Assembly (NCBI GenBank): GCA_028671895.1
Contig: CM053794.1
Span: 24,104,501-24,168,500, forward strand
Direction: 5' to 3'
From: Oenanthe sinensis
Lineage: Eukaryota > Streptophyta > Magnoliopsida > Apiales > Apiaceae
Length of the DNA stretch: 64,000 nucleotides
The notes beneath the pieces were generated by a model, which was not told the origin of the DNA, made no database searches, and worked only from the letters and a program-made list of their open reading frames with translations. Made by a program: the position numbers and the translations under genes. Positions 10,047-19,989 of this stretch are shown here, piece by piece (position 1 is the stretch's first letter; each line of letters begins with the position of its first letter).

Positions 10047-12574
10047 TGATGTTTGGGCCCGGCATCAATAATTTCCTTTTTCTTTTCAGATACAGAAGGC
10101 TTTGCCTTGTTGCCATCAGGGGCATCCATCTTGACTTTGTCTTTTCCCTTGTCAACCTTGACTGATTTGTCAGGTTTGGGAGCAGACTGGTCACTCCTAA
10201 CTTTAGGAGGACTTGAAGTCTTAGTCTTTGACCCCGCATGCTTTTTCTTACCACTACTAGATGTATGTTCAACAGATGCACTAGCAGTATTCATCAAATT
10301 AAAATAAGCATGCATGATGTTTACAGCACATGGCATACAATTAGGATTATTGCACTTGACATGATTTGCATGCATGTTAGGCAAAGCAGTAGTTGCAGGC
10401 ATGGTATTACAACCAACAGATTTTTCTTCCTCTACATAGAACGGGCAATAGTAAGACAAATGATCAGTTTGATTACAGATATAGCATGCCTTTCTAGCTC
10501 GTGTAGATGTAGATACAGATGCAGGTTCAGTTTTAACTGCCTTTACAGGGGCTTTCATTTGGTCTGACCCTGCTACCCATTGTTTATATGACACCGTCTT
10601 AGCCTCCTTGGTTCCTACACCTCTCTTAGCATAAGCAATCTTACTAGCTCTCTTAGAAGTTGTAGGTTCTACCACTTTTTCTTCTGAATCTCTTTCAATT
10701 TTAATCTCATGTTCAATTTTAGTAGCAACAGGATCTATGGTCCTAGGCTCAAAATGCTTAAAGATAGGTTTTCTAACATCCATTAAAACCTCAGGCACAT
10801 TTTCTTTGACTAACACTGGCTCTAACAACTCAGCAGCCCTATTTTTCTTTTTCTGTGTGTAGTCAAGTCCTATGTTTACTTTTTCATTTTTACTCTTGCC
10901 TGCCAGTTTCATGTACATATCCCTTTCTACGAAAACTTTATTAGCGGCTTCTTCAAAAGATTTACATGTTATTTTAAGCTCAGCTAATTCATTTTTAAGT
11001 TCTTCGTTAAGGTCTTCCCTAATCTTAAGCTTGTGTTCTAAAACGTCTACCTGATTCATTAACTGCCTTTCTTTACTTTCTCCTGATTCTAATTCCTCTA
11101 CCCTGGCCTCGAGAAGTCTATTCTTAAGGGAGAGTTTAACATTTTCCTCATTAACAACAATTAGATTTAGTTGGAGATTGTACATATCTTTAGTCATGGC
11201 AGCTAATTCATTTTGGTACTCAGAAATAGACATTTCATTTACGGTTAGAATTGGTACCTCTGATTGTTCTGAAGATTTTGCCATTAAAGCGAAATTGCAT
11301 AGCTCCTGATCTTCATCTTCATCAGACTCGTCCCAACCCTTCTCTTCAATCACAACATACGTCCGGCTTCCCTTCTGTTGCTTGCTAACCAAGGCATCAT
11401 ATTTCTTTTTCAGATCAGCATAGGATTCCTTGGGATGAACGTACTTGGGCTTCTTGCACTCTGTTGTGAAGTGCCCCAATTCATTGCAGTTGTAGCATCT
11501 GAACTTGTTCTTGTCTACCAGGTTAGGTCTGTAGCCACTACCAGATGTGCTACCTCGGCCACTGTAACTTCCCCGACCACTTACACTACTGCCTCTGCCG
11601 CTATTGCTGCCTCTTCGGCTGAAAGAACTACCAAATCGTCCTTTACCACTTCTTTGCTTCCTGAAGCTGATATGAGCAAATTCTCGAGCAATACAAGCAT
11701 ATGATTTGTCTTCTAATTTGTCCAGCTCTTCAAGGGTATAGTATTCATCCTCACTTTCTTCGGATGGATCTTCAATGTCTAATACCACCCTTTCAGGATT
11801 AGCAGTTTTCAATGAGACAGCTGCAAGTGCCTTTACAGCAGACTCTTCAGCTACAAGTCCAGACTCACTTACCGCTTTGTTTTCTCCACTATTGTAGGAT
11901 CTTCTTCTGTCATTTTGTTCCTGCTCCAGCTCGTAGGTCTTCAAAACACCATACAGCTTTTCGAGAGAAGTATTTTTCAAGTCTCTTGACTATCGAATGG
12001 CAGTGATCCTGTGTTCCAGATGTTTAGGCAAATTCAATAGAAACTTGATATTTGAATCTGCTAGTGGATAGACTTTATCTCTTATACTCAGCTCGATAAG
12101 CAATTTACTGTAACGTTTGTAAACATCCGCTACGCTTTCTCCTCGTTCGCATCTGAACGATTCATATTCAGATATCAGAATGCGTTTGTGATTATCTCTA
12201 ACTTCCTCGGTCCCCTCCATCACCACAGCCAGTTTATCCCACATGGCTTTAGCTGTTTTTAATCCCTTTATTTGAACATAGTACTCTGAGTTTAGGGATT
12301 CAATTATGACGTTGCGTAACGACGCATCCATACCAACCAATTCTTTATCTGCGTCTGAAAACTCCATTTCCTCTTTAGGAACAGACCGGGATGGAATTAG
12401 TATCCCTCCTTCCATTCGCTCTGGCTCAATTCTCATGGGTATGTATGGACCGTTTTCCAATATTCTCAAGTATACCTTGTTTATTGATTCAAGGTAAGCT
12501 CTCATCCTTCCGGTCCATTCGTCATAATGTTGTGCATCAAACGGAGGTATCTTAAATCTGTGTGCGGCGGCCAT
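10025..12574 (-). pseudogene. Copia gag with one in-frame TAG
   Basis: Gag starts at the ATG at 12574 (AAAHRFKIPPFDAQHYDEW, a typical plant copia gag N-terminus). It is stopped by TAG at 11992-11990 after RITAIR, then continues in the same frame with DLKNTSLEKLYGVLKTYELE, the usual next gag segment. Further on are a Gly/Ser/Arg-rich stretch, a zinc knuckle CYNCNELGHFTTEC, a long coiled coil and a second knuckle CYICNQTDHLSYYC. Both knuckles are CX2CX4HX4C. Two knuckles and a very long gag fit Sireviruses. The TAG is not followed by the known leaky CAR-YYA context, so readthrough is not obvious. Confidence 0.9.
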
Positions 12575-13072
12575 TTTAATAAAATTTAAAATTAAGATAA
12601 TACACTTTTCAAATTACAATAAATTGTATTTACTTGAAAAATTAATTATCTCACTTTAAATATCCAACACTTAATATTCAATGGATTTTGCACTTAAGAT
12701 TCAAGCAAGTTAGTTCTAATCACAGGAACAGTAGCAGGGTCCACAATTTTTCAAGTCCAAACAAAAAGGTGTCCACTTTCTAGTTAACAGAAGTTCGAAA
12801 ATATCCTTTTTGTTTAGTCAATCAGTTGATTCCAGCTTTGACCACAAGAAAATCCACAAAGCTCTAAAGTACAATATTTTGGAATTTTGTACAAGTACTC
12901 CTTACACCATGACTCAGAACTTTTTAGATCTACGACTTTTTCAAGAAGAAACAAATAAAAACTTTCGGCACAAACTTCAAAAAAAAAATTAGATCTGGGA
13001 TTTTCAAGAACCAACTCAAACAACACAGTAGGATCTCTGTTAGATGTGTTTAACAGGGGCTCTGATACCAAT
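12575..13072 (-). other. Copia 5' leader
   Basis: These roughly 500 bases between the gag ATG and the 5' LTR contain no gene. They hold the primer binding site at the LTR junction and presumably the dimerisation and packaging signals, which I cannot locate from sequence alone. Confidence 0.7.
13059..13070 (-). other. Primer binding site for initiator tRNA-Met
   Basis: The minus strand reads TGGTATCAGAGC two bases inside the 5' LTR. This is the classic plant copia primer site, complementary to the 3' end of initiator methionine tRNA. It fixes the 5' LTR as 13073-14324 and the element as minus strand. Confidence 0.95.
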
Positions 13073-14324
13073 TGTTAGGTCCAAAGTGTTGTAGAGGGGG
13101 GGGGGTGAATACAACTGTTTAAAAATAATGAGAGAATAAACAATATGCAGGTAATAAATGATGACACAGAATTTCAAGAATATATCATTATATTCATTGA
13201 TGGATTTGCTACAACATTCATAAAAGCATCATGATCAGTTGAACAATAAATACAGCAATTAAAGCTAGATTCAACTGATCCTCTCTCTCACTTTTTGTTT
13301 TACAGTAAATGCTCTCTCTTAAAAATTATCGTTGAAAATACAGAGATACAAGTTACTACTAAATAAAAACAAGGTGCTGCTTTTATAATGTCATGTAGTC
13401 TTGATCTTGTCCTTTTTGTGTACGTGGCCCAATCAGGACTTCGACAACAAAAAGTACTTTCCCAACAACTTTGGATCAACCGTTCACAATAAGCCACTTG
13501 TCCCTTGAACATTAAATGTTACATTTCTACCCGCATCTCGATCTTCGCCTGGACCCATCTCGATCTCGATCTGTGAAAATCTCGATCTCGATCTGGGAGA
13601 ATCTCAATCTCGATCTATGAAGATCTCGATCTCGATCTGGGAGAATCTCGATCTCGATCTATGAAGATCTCGATCTCGATCTGCCGTGGATCGAGATTTG
13701 CCTTTGCAATATTTTACTTCAATTGTAAATCTCGATCCGCATCTCGATCTGCTGTGGATCGACATTTGCCTTAGCAAATATGCACACATCCAATGTTGAC
13801 CTTCTTTAGTGACTAATTGAGGATTAACCTTTATGAGCAAGTTTCCCTAGCTTCTTCAATTTCTTTTCCTCACTCAATTCAAATGAGATCTTCTATTACT
13901 GACATGAACTTGCCTCCAATGTCCTGACACTTGATGCAATGGTCTGGTTCATAAGTGACTAGTCTTGTAGGGGTTCTTGCTTCTGAATGTCAGTTCTCAT
14001 TTGTTGATAAACCTTTACATTATCCAGATGTTGATATACATTACATGAAATCACTTTGGTCTTCTTGATACTTCTTTGACATTAATTTGATTCTCCATTA
14101 GATAAGTTAGGGCATGAGCAATACTGAGATTGAACTTCTTCTCACTTATGCATCCTTGATTAACCAAATTAGTTACTTGTAGTTACCAAGTATCATTACC
14201 ATTTCTTCAGTTGATTGATTCCATGTGCTTCTTCCGTTTCTCTTGTTTTGCTGTTGTTTTATCTTTTACTTAGTTGAGTTACATAATAATTAAGTGTTAC
14301 AAGTTAGTACACCTATGCCTTTCA
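13073..14324 (-). repeat. 5' LTR of the copia element (plus-strand right LTR)
   Basis: This 1252-bp LTR pairs with 77-1327. Its CTCGAT array is at about 13536-13767. As the upstream LTR it would hold the active promoter: U3 runs down from 14324, a TATAAAAG lies at 13387-13380, and U5 ends at 13073 next to the primer site. Confidence 0.95.
13380..13387 (-). promoter_or_regulatory. Putative TATA box of the copia LTR
   Basis: The minus strand reads ATTATAAAAGCAGC here, a good plant TATA box, about 150 bases downstream of the CTCGAT array and about 310 bases before the LTR end. The same site is at 384-391 in the other LTR. The transcription start has not been mapped. Confidence 0.5.
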
Positions 14325-14329
14325 CTTCA
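14325..14329. repeat. Target-site duplication CTTCA, right copy
   Basis: This matches 72-76 exactly and resumes the gypsy integrase reading frame. Confidence 0.95.
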
Positions 14330-15093
14330 CTAAATGGATCGAGGCTAAACCATTAGCCAAGATAACCACAAGGCAAGTAGCTCAATTCTTCTGGGAAAAC
14401 ATCATATGTAGGTATGGAATACCACGAATACTGGTGACGGACAATGGCACCCAATTCAACAATGAAGAATTCAAAGGATATTGCATTGATAATGACATCA
14501 ATCTACGCTTCACATCTGTTGCACACCCCCAAGCAAATGGGCAGGCTGAGGTAGCCAATCGAATCATCCTTGATGGTCTCAAGAAAAGGATCGAGCGTTC
14601 TGCCAACACTTGGGTGGATGAGCTTTTGCCAATACTCTGGGCATACAGAACCACCCATAAAGTTACTACTGATGCAACTCCTTTCTTCCTGGCTTATGGG
14701 GCCGAGGCAGTGGTTCTAGTCGAAATATCACATGTATCCCCAAGAATCAAGGCCTTTGAACCTGAGGAAAATGAAGAAGGAATGAAACTTGCGTTAGACT
14801 TGATAGATGAAGTCAGGGACAAAGCTCATGCAAAAATTGTGGAATATCAAAAGAAGTCATCTTTCTACTACAACTTAAGAGTTAAAGAAAGATTTTTTAG
14901 GCAAGGGGAATTAGTCCTCAGGAAAGCTGAAGCTTCCGGGGTAGGCCCCAAAGGCAAATTAACCCCCAACTGGGAAGGGCCGTACAAGATAAAACAAGTA
15001 AAGGGAGGAGGATCATACATCCTTGAAACCCTAGAAGATGTTGAGGTACCAAGGACTTGGCATGCTTCAAACCTGAAAGTCTATTATGTTTAA
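14325..15093 (+). pseudogene. Ty3/gypsy integrase, right fragment to the end of pol
   Basis: The frame continues the 1-76 fragment: FTKWIEAKPLAK, then VTDNGTQF with the second Asp and HPQANGQAEVANR with the catalytic Glu. The C-terminal part has the GPKGKLTPNWEGPYKI motif of gypsy integrases and ends LKVYYV at the stop at 15093. This half is open throughout. The gene is broken only by the copia insertion, which falls between the first two catalytic acids. Confidence 0.9.
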
Positions 15094-15508
15094 AGAATTC
15101 AACCATGAGTTCTTATATTTAGTAGGAACTAAGTAGAAATAAGGCTCAATGAAACCATTAGGATGTAAGAGCTTTTCGCTCCAGACAAGATTCTCTTTTT
15201 GTAAGGGCTGTGCCCACTTTAGCCTCGAAGGCATGATTAATAAAATTCCCAGCTTTATGACATCCTCAAAAACCTGTGTGTTTAGCCTAGTTTGGCAACT
15301 TTTATAAGTTCTTTTATGACAAAAAGAAGCCTGTTTGGCCCTTCGATCAACATCCCATTTGTTCTATAAAGTGTATTAAGGCACGAAAAGAAGAAGACAA
15401 ACAATAAAAGGGCTTTTTATAAATAAAAAGTCTTCAGGATTACATAATTTAAAAAGGAAATGCATGAAATACAAGGAATACAAGAAATACAGGAAAATGG
15501 AAGAGAAA
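15094..15508. other. Gypsy spacer between pol and the antisense gene
   Basis: I see no gene here. Pol (plus) and the antisense gene (minus) converge on this 415-base stretch, which would hold the 3' end of the antisense transcript. A short repeated ATACAAGAAATAC-type pattern is present around 15468-15495. Confidence 0.6.
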
Positions 15509-17362
15509 CTAAGGGAAATCTTCAGCACCTTCATCCTCCCCCGTCTTTTCTTCTCCCTCTACTTCCTTCCTGACATTTTCCTCAGCCTCTGGGGAAGAAT
15601 CGAAAACCCGATCAAATTCATCCAAGGCCTCGCCGCCTGATAGATCTCCCGAACCTGTCCCTTCGGCATTTGAAGTCAGAGCCAAAGGCTGACCCATAGG
15701 GCAGGGGAATTCGGCAGGATCGAATAGGCCGGGATGCTTAGCCAAAACAACGTGAAGGCACTTTTCCCAGGCCTGAGTACAAGTCGCCGGGAAGACCATA
15801 TCGTCATGCTTATCAATAAAAGCATAAAAATCTTCCGAGTCCAGGTACTCGTCGATCACGGCCTTCTTCCCGGCCCTAAGCTCCTGCAGCTCTGCATGGG
15901 CCGCAACCAGTTCTTGCTCCTTCTCGAGCAGCTTCTTTTCCAAAACGGCCACCTTTGACTCTGCTTTGGCCTTGCCCTTCCTTTAGGCCTTCTCTGAGAA
16001 GCGCCAGGTTTTGGCCTGGTGAGCCATGGTCTGAAAGTAAGTGTTGACCTGTTCCAAAAAGAACGGATTAGCAAAGAAGTTAAGAAAATAAAAAAGAGAA
16101 AAGAAATGAATGTGCCATACCATGGCAACGGCCTGGGCCCCCAAAGTCTCGGCCTCCTCAATATCAGTCTTCAAAACAATCTTGGCCTTATCGGCTGGAG
16201 GAATGGAGTTCTGTGACCAATCGAGGGAATTCAAAGTACTCCCAACGACGGTATCTTGCCTCCTCAAGCCCCAGCTGGGCCTCCAAGCCGTAGTGTCTGG
16301 GTTCTCCTCCTCATCGACTCGAGGCCTCTTTCCTTGAGCCTTGTCGCAGGGCTGGAGAAACCCTGGAAGGTTGGGCTCCTTAATTGGGCCCTCAACAGCC
16401 TCGCGGGCCTTCCTCATCTTGTGGGTCTCCTGGTCACCCACCCCCAAGTGAAAGTTAATGTTTTCCGCCGCTGCAAAACAAACAATAAAATAAACAGCCG
16501 AACTCAAAAAAGTCAGAAAGAAAGGACAAGATAAGAACAGAAAAATACCGTTATTAGAAACATTTGAAAGGCCCACAGCCTTTAGAGAAAACTCTTCCAA
16601 AATCTTTCGATGATGGGTTGAGCCCTTATCCTGGCCCAAATCGGCTATAATGAGCTTCTCTTCAGGAGTTAGTTGGATCAGCCCAGCGTTTCCATCTTTA
16701 ACCTTGCAAAACTTGGACCTAAAGAGGGTGCCCCAATCCCCTCCTTCCCACTCCAAGTACAAGAAATCCCTCCGCCAGTCAATGTTGTTGTCCGGAAGTG
16801 ATTTATTGCAGAAAATTGGGCTCACTCCCTGCCTATGGTTGATATAAACCCAACCCAATATACTCGATGGGCTGTTCTTAAACTGAAATATACTACGAAA
16901 AACGGCTATAGAAAGAGGATAATTTTTCCTAAGGCATAAAACAATAAAGCAAAGAAGTGTTCGCCACGAATTTGGGCTCAGCTGACACGGGTTAATCCTA
17001 ACTTCAGCTAATAACCTAATTACAAACTCGTGGAAAGGGAATCTAAGCCCACCAATTAGGGCATCTCTAAAGACACATAGCCTATTGGGCCGCCAATGGC
17101 AGGCCCGGTCCCCAGGCTCGGCTAAAACAAACCTATAGCCTGAGGGAAGTTTGTACAGCTTGGTAAACCTATCACAGTGGGCTTGATTGGTAAAGGTGCT
17201 AGAAAACCTAAAGGCGTCTAATTCGGCCAACGTGGGAAACTCGTCTCCCATAATTTGAAGGAGGTCTGATACTGAAGAAAAAGAGGGATTTACTGTAACA
17301 ACATTACCTCTTTTTGCCGCCCTGGCGAGGAGTCGTTGGTGAGCAGAATCCTGTTCCGCCAT
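15509..17362 (-). pseudogene. Antisense gene of the gypsy element (Transposase_28-like), three exons, one nonsense codon
   Basis: Exons are read as 17362-16549, 16470-16121 and 16048-15509. The introns (16548-16471, 78 nt; 16120-16049, 72 nt) start GTATTT and GTATGG and end TTGCAG and AACAG. Phases match and the joined frame has 568 codons. LRFPFHEFVIRLL, CQLSPNSWRTLL and GWVYINHRQGVSP resemble the putative gypsy-type transposon domain (Transposase_28) known from antisense ORFs of Tat-lineage elements. The C-terminus after EKKLLEKEQELVAAHAELQE looks coiled-coil and acidic. A TAA at 15985-15983 breaks exon 3 in frame. Both introns are multiples of three without stops, so the unspliced message is open too. 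Function is unknown even in the family. Confidence 0.75.
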
Positions 17363-17520
17363 TGATATTCAACCTTTGAATGCTTGGAAAGTGAGGAAGA
17401 TGAAGATTGATCGGAAGAGGGTCGCCGGAAATCACCTTGAGAGAAATGAGCTAGAGTGAAAATTTTGAGAGAGGTTTCTACTGAGAAAGTAAGAAGTGAA
17501 AAGTGAAGTTCTCACCTCAC

Positions 17521-17530
17521 TAATTTATAG
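17521..17530 (-). promoter_or_regulatory. Putative TATA box of the antisense gene
   Basis: The minus strand reads GGCTATAAATTAG about 160 bases upstream of the antisense ATG at 17362, followed by a CT-rich leader. It suggests the antisense gene has its own promoter, independent of the LTRs. Confidence 0.5.
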
Positions 17531-17702
17531 CCGAAGAAAACGGTAATTCAACCGGTTAAACTTCCTATAGCCGGTGACAAGCCCATAAGCTAATTGGGCC
17601 TGGCTGGCTTTTGGCCCAAAAGTCGACGTAAACTAAAACAGGCTAAAAAAGTGAAGTAGGCCAGGGCCTATTAAAATCAGCAAATTTAAGGCCTTTTTAA
17701 AT

Positions 17703-18060
17703 AGACCAGAATCCTGATCGAGATTCGACCAGGAACTATGGTCGACCAGGACTCAAAAGAGGTCTAGAATCGACCAGGAACCTGTTCAACATTCGACCAG
17801 GAACCATTGTCGACCAGGACTAAAAAATGGTCTAGAATCGACCAGGAACCTGGTCAACAATCGACCAGGAACCATGGTCGACTAGGACTCAAAAATGGTC
17901 TAGAATCGACCAGGAACCTGGTCAATAGTCGACCAGGAACCATGGTCGACTAGGACTCAAAAATGGTCTAGAATCGACTAGGAACCTGGTCAACAATCGA
18001 CCAGGAACTAGGGTCGACCAGGACTCAAGTGATCCTCAGAATCGACCAGGATCCTGGTCG
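17703..18060. repeat. 68-bp minisatellite in the gypsy 3' untranslated region
   Basis: About five copies of a 68-bp unit follow one another; GGTCTAGAATCGACC starts at 17761, 17829 and 17897, with a variant at 17965. Each unit is two half-units built on TCGACCAGGAACC. Several carry the inverted repeat GACCAGGAACCTGGTC, for example at 17840-17855 and 17908-17923. Tandem repeats in this position are a documented feature of Tat/Ogre elements and a known source of satellite DNA. Confidence 0.9.
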
Positions 18061-18341
18061 AAAATAACATCAAAAAATGCCAGAAAATCATTAAAATGAT
18101 TTATAAGGCAAATAAATTTGGGAAAATACTCTAAAAATAGAGAAAAATTCCTAGAAATTAAGGAAAAATACTTGTGGGTACTAATAAATTTGGGAAAATT
18201 CTCTAAAATTAGAGAAAAATCCCTAAAAATTAATGAAAAATAGTGATGAACATAAGGAAAGAATTGTAAAAATTCTTCATAGGAACTTGAGCAACAAGGT
18301 CATGAATCTTAACTTCTACAAAGTATTGCACACTTTACAGA

Positions 18342-18355
18342 AGTTGGGGGGCAAA
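18342..18355 (+). other. Polypurine tract of the gypsy element
   Basis: The sequence AGTTGGGGGGCAAA abuts the LTR start TGATATGGGC. This is the expected plus-strand priming site and fixes the LTR's left border. Confidence 0.7.
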
Positions 18356-18823
18356 TGATATGGGCTGAAAGTAAGCCCTAAAAACACAATTAATGTGGCA
18401 TTAATTGTACTTAATCTGGTCCAAAGGGGAGGCCCAATTATTAAGGCTTGAAACCCTAATTAATAAATAAATCCGTAATTAATTAATTAGCTAAGTATAC
18501 AGCTAATTAATTATGTCCAACTACAAGGAAACCTATTCCTACATGGAAACTACTTCTACCAAGGATCCAGAATCCTTCTAGGAAATACCTTACCAATTAA
18601 GGTTCCTAAACCTACTCTAATTCATAGACTCTCCACGTCTATATAAAGGGCCTAACCCCTCATTATTAGAACTACGTTTTGGCTTGATTCTCTAAACACA
18701 ACAGAGATACGTAGGCATCTTGTGAAGGCAGAACCAAGCTACGAAACACAAGCTCAGCCATTAAAGCTCGTTAGGCTCCGACATACATCGCATTAACTAC
18801 ACCCCAGTTTTTAATCCATAACA
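18356..18823 (+). repeat. 3' LTR of the gypsy element
   Basis: This stretch of about 468 bp starts TGATATGGGC after a polypurine tract and probably ends TCCATAACA. It carries TATATAAAG at 18640-18648, giving a plausible U3/R border. The right end is a guess from the terminal CA, because the partner LTR and target duplication are outside the window. Confidence 0.6.
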
Positions 18824-19989
18824 AAATCGAAATGATATTTTAAATTAAATTTTTGGTTGAGATTGAATATAATAATATTGAACTTTTATATATTATGAAA
18901 AATACGGTCATGTATGAAATTTTATTATTATTTATATAAAATATTATAATAAAAAATACGAAAATACTTATTAATAGTCATATATGAATTATAATATTTG
19001 TATATATGAATTATAATATTTGTATGTATTATTAAAACTCATGCACCGAAACTTGCATATAAATTATTTTATGGAAAAATTGTAATTCTATAAACTATTA
19101 ATTGATTTTAAAATATAATAAATATAAAATTATAAGTGGTCAGCGTATGTACTCAACAATTATTTTTTAACACATTATTGCATTCCGTCAATTGTTATAA
19201 ACGGACGTTAATCTTTTGATGGTAATTAACTTTTAGTCTATCTTAACGACTATTTAATGTTTGTATCGATATATGTAGACCCAATTATTTATATGAAACC
19301 CTGAAATCATACTTGAATCAATTATTATTAGTTAAATTTACTTTAATCATATTTGAATCTAGTTGAGAGAGTAGCTCGAGCAGATGCAAATAATGGTCAA
19401 AGATTTCTAAGTTGTGTTGAAGGTAGGCGTGATTGCGGTGGAGACAAAAGTGAAAACCTTGAAGATTGAAGTGAGAAAATGGAAACTAAACTTGATATTT
19501 GTACTAGTTATCTTTGTTTTTTTCTTTTTTATGTATGAATCTCATGACTATAAGGATAAAGAAGTTTAAGTATTTACAGATTTTTTGATATATATATTTC
19601 TATGTAATGGGAATTTTGTTATGACTATTTCTGTTTCTATGCAGTGGAGATTTTATTTTTATGTAATGTGTGTGTGTGTGTGTGTGTGTTACTTCAATTT
19701 ATTGGATTGTTAAAAACTAACAAAAAATAGAAATAGACTAATACAAATTGCAAATAAGCTTATATTGCATAATAAAATCACAAAATTGTCGAACTAATAA
19801 TTCATAAATTAATAACAACCATACATGTTTGACATATCCATATCAACCTCAACTACCATCCACAATTATATGATAAATATCATAACTGCATTCCAAAAAA
19901 ACATGGAACGGTAAAAGGTTACAATTCTAAAAGATTATAATGTCAAAAGACACTAGAATTATAAGTTTCTACTTGATCATCTTTCTCAG
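18824..19989. other. AT-rich stretch without a recognised gene; (TG)n at 19667-19688
   Basis: I see no coding potential. It includes a TG dinucleotide run and generally low-complexity AT sequence, probably old repeat debris. Confidence 0.6.

Larger units (their letters stand above)
77..14324 (-). mobile_element. Full-length Ty1/copia LTR retrotransposon, Sirevirus (SIRE/Maximus)-like, 14,248 bp
   Basis: Two direct LTRs (77-1327 and 13073-14324) begin TGTTAG and end TTTCA in the plus-strand reading. Inside are, in minus-strand order, a primer site for initiator tRNA-Met, gag with two zinc knuckles, protease, integrase, reverse transcriptase and RNase H, a 1.1-kb spacer, a large third gene and a polypurine tract. 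Integrase before reverse transcriptase defines copia. The large size, long gag and extra gene after pol suggest the Sirevirus lineage. Gag-pol has two in-frame stops and one frame change, so it is probably not autonomous, whereas the third gene is open. The LTRs differ at about four bases and one G-run length, so the insertion is recent. Confidence 0.95.
1..18823 (+). mobile_element. Ty3/gypsy LTR retrotransposon (Tat-like), 5' part outside window, split by a copia insertion
   Basis: The window opens inside a gypsy integrase (1-76). The same reading frame resumes at 14325 and ends at 15093. Downstream lie an antisense gene (17362-15509), a 68-bp tandem repeat (17703-18060), a purine-rich tract (18342-18355) and an LTR beginning TGATATGGGC at 18356. 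Pol followed by an antisense open reading frame and a tandem-repeat-bearing 3' untranslated region is the known architecture of the Tat/Ogre/Retand lineage of plant Ty3/gypsy elements. The right border at 18823 is inferred from a terminal CA. No target duplication can be checked because the left end lies outside the window. Confidence 0.85.

Noticed and set aside
17703..18060. CRISPR-like array
   Set aside because: Regular repeats are present, but the whole 68-bp unit is repeated with no unique spacers and the genome is a plant's. It is a minisatellite in a retrotransposon.
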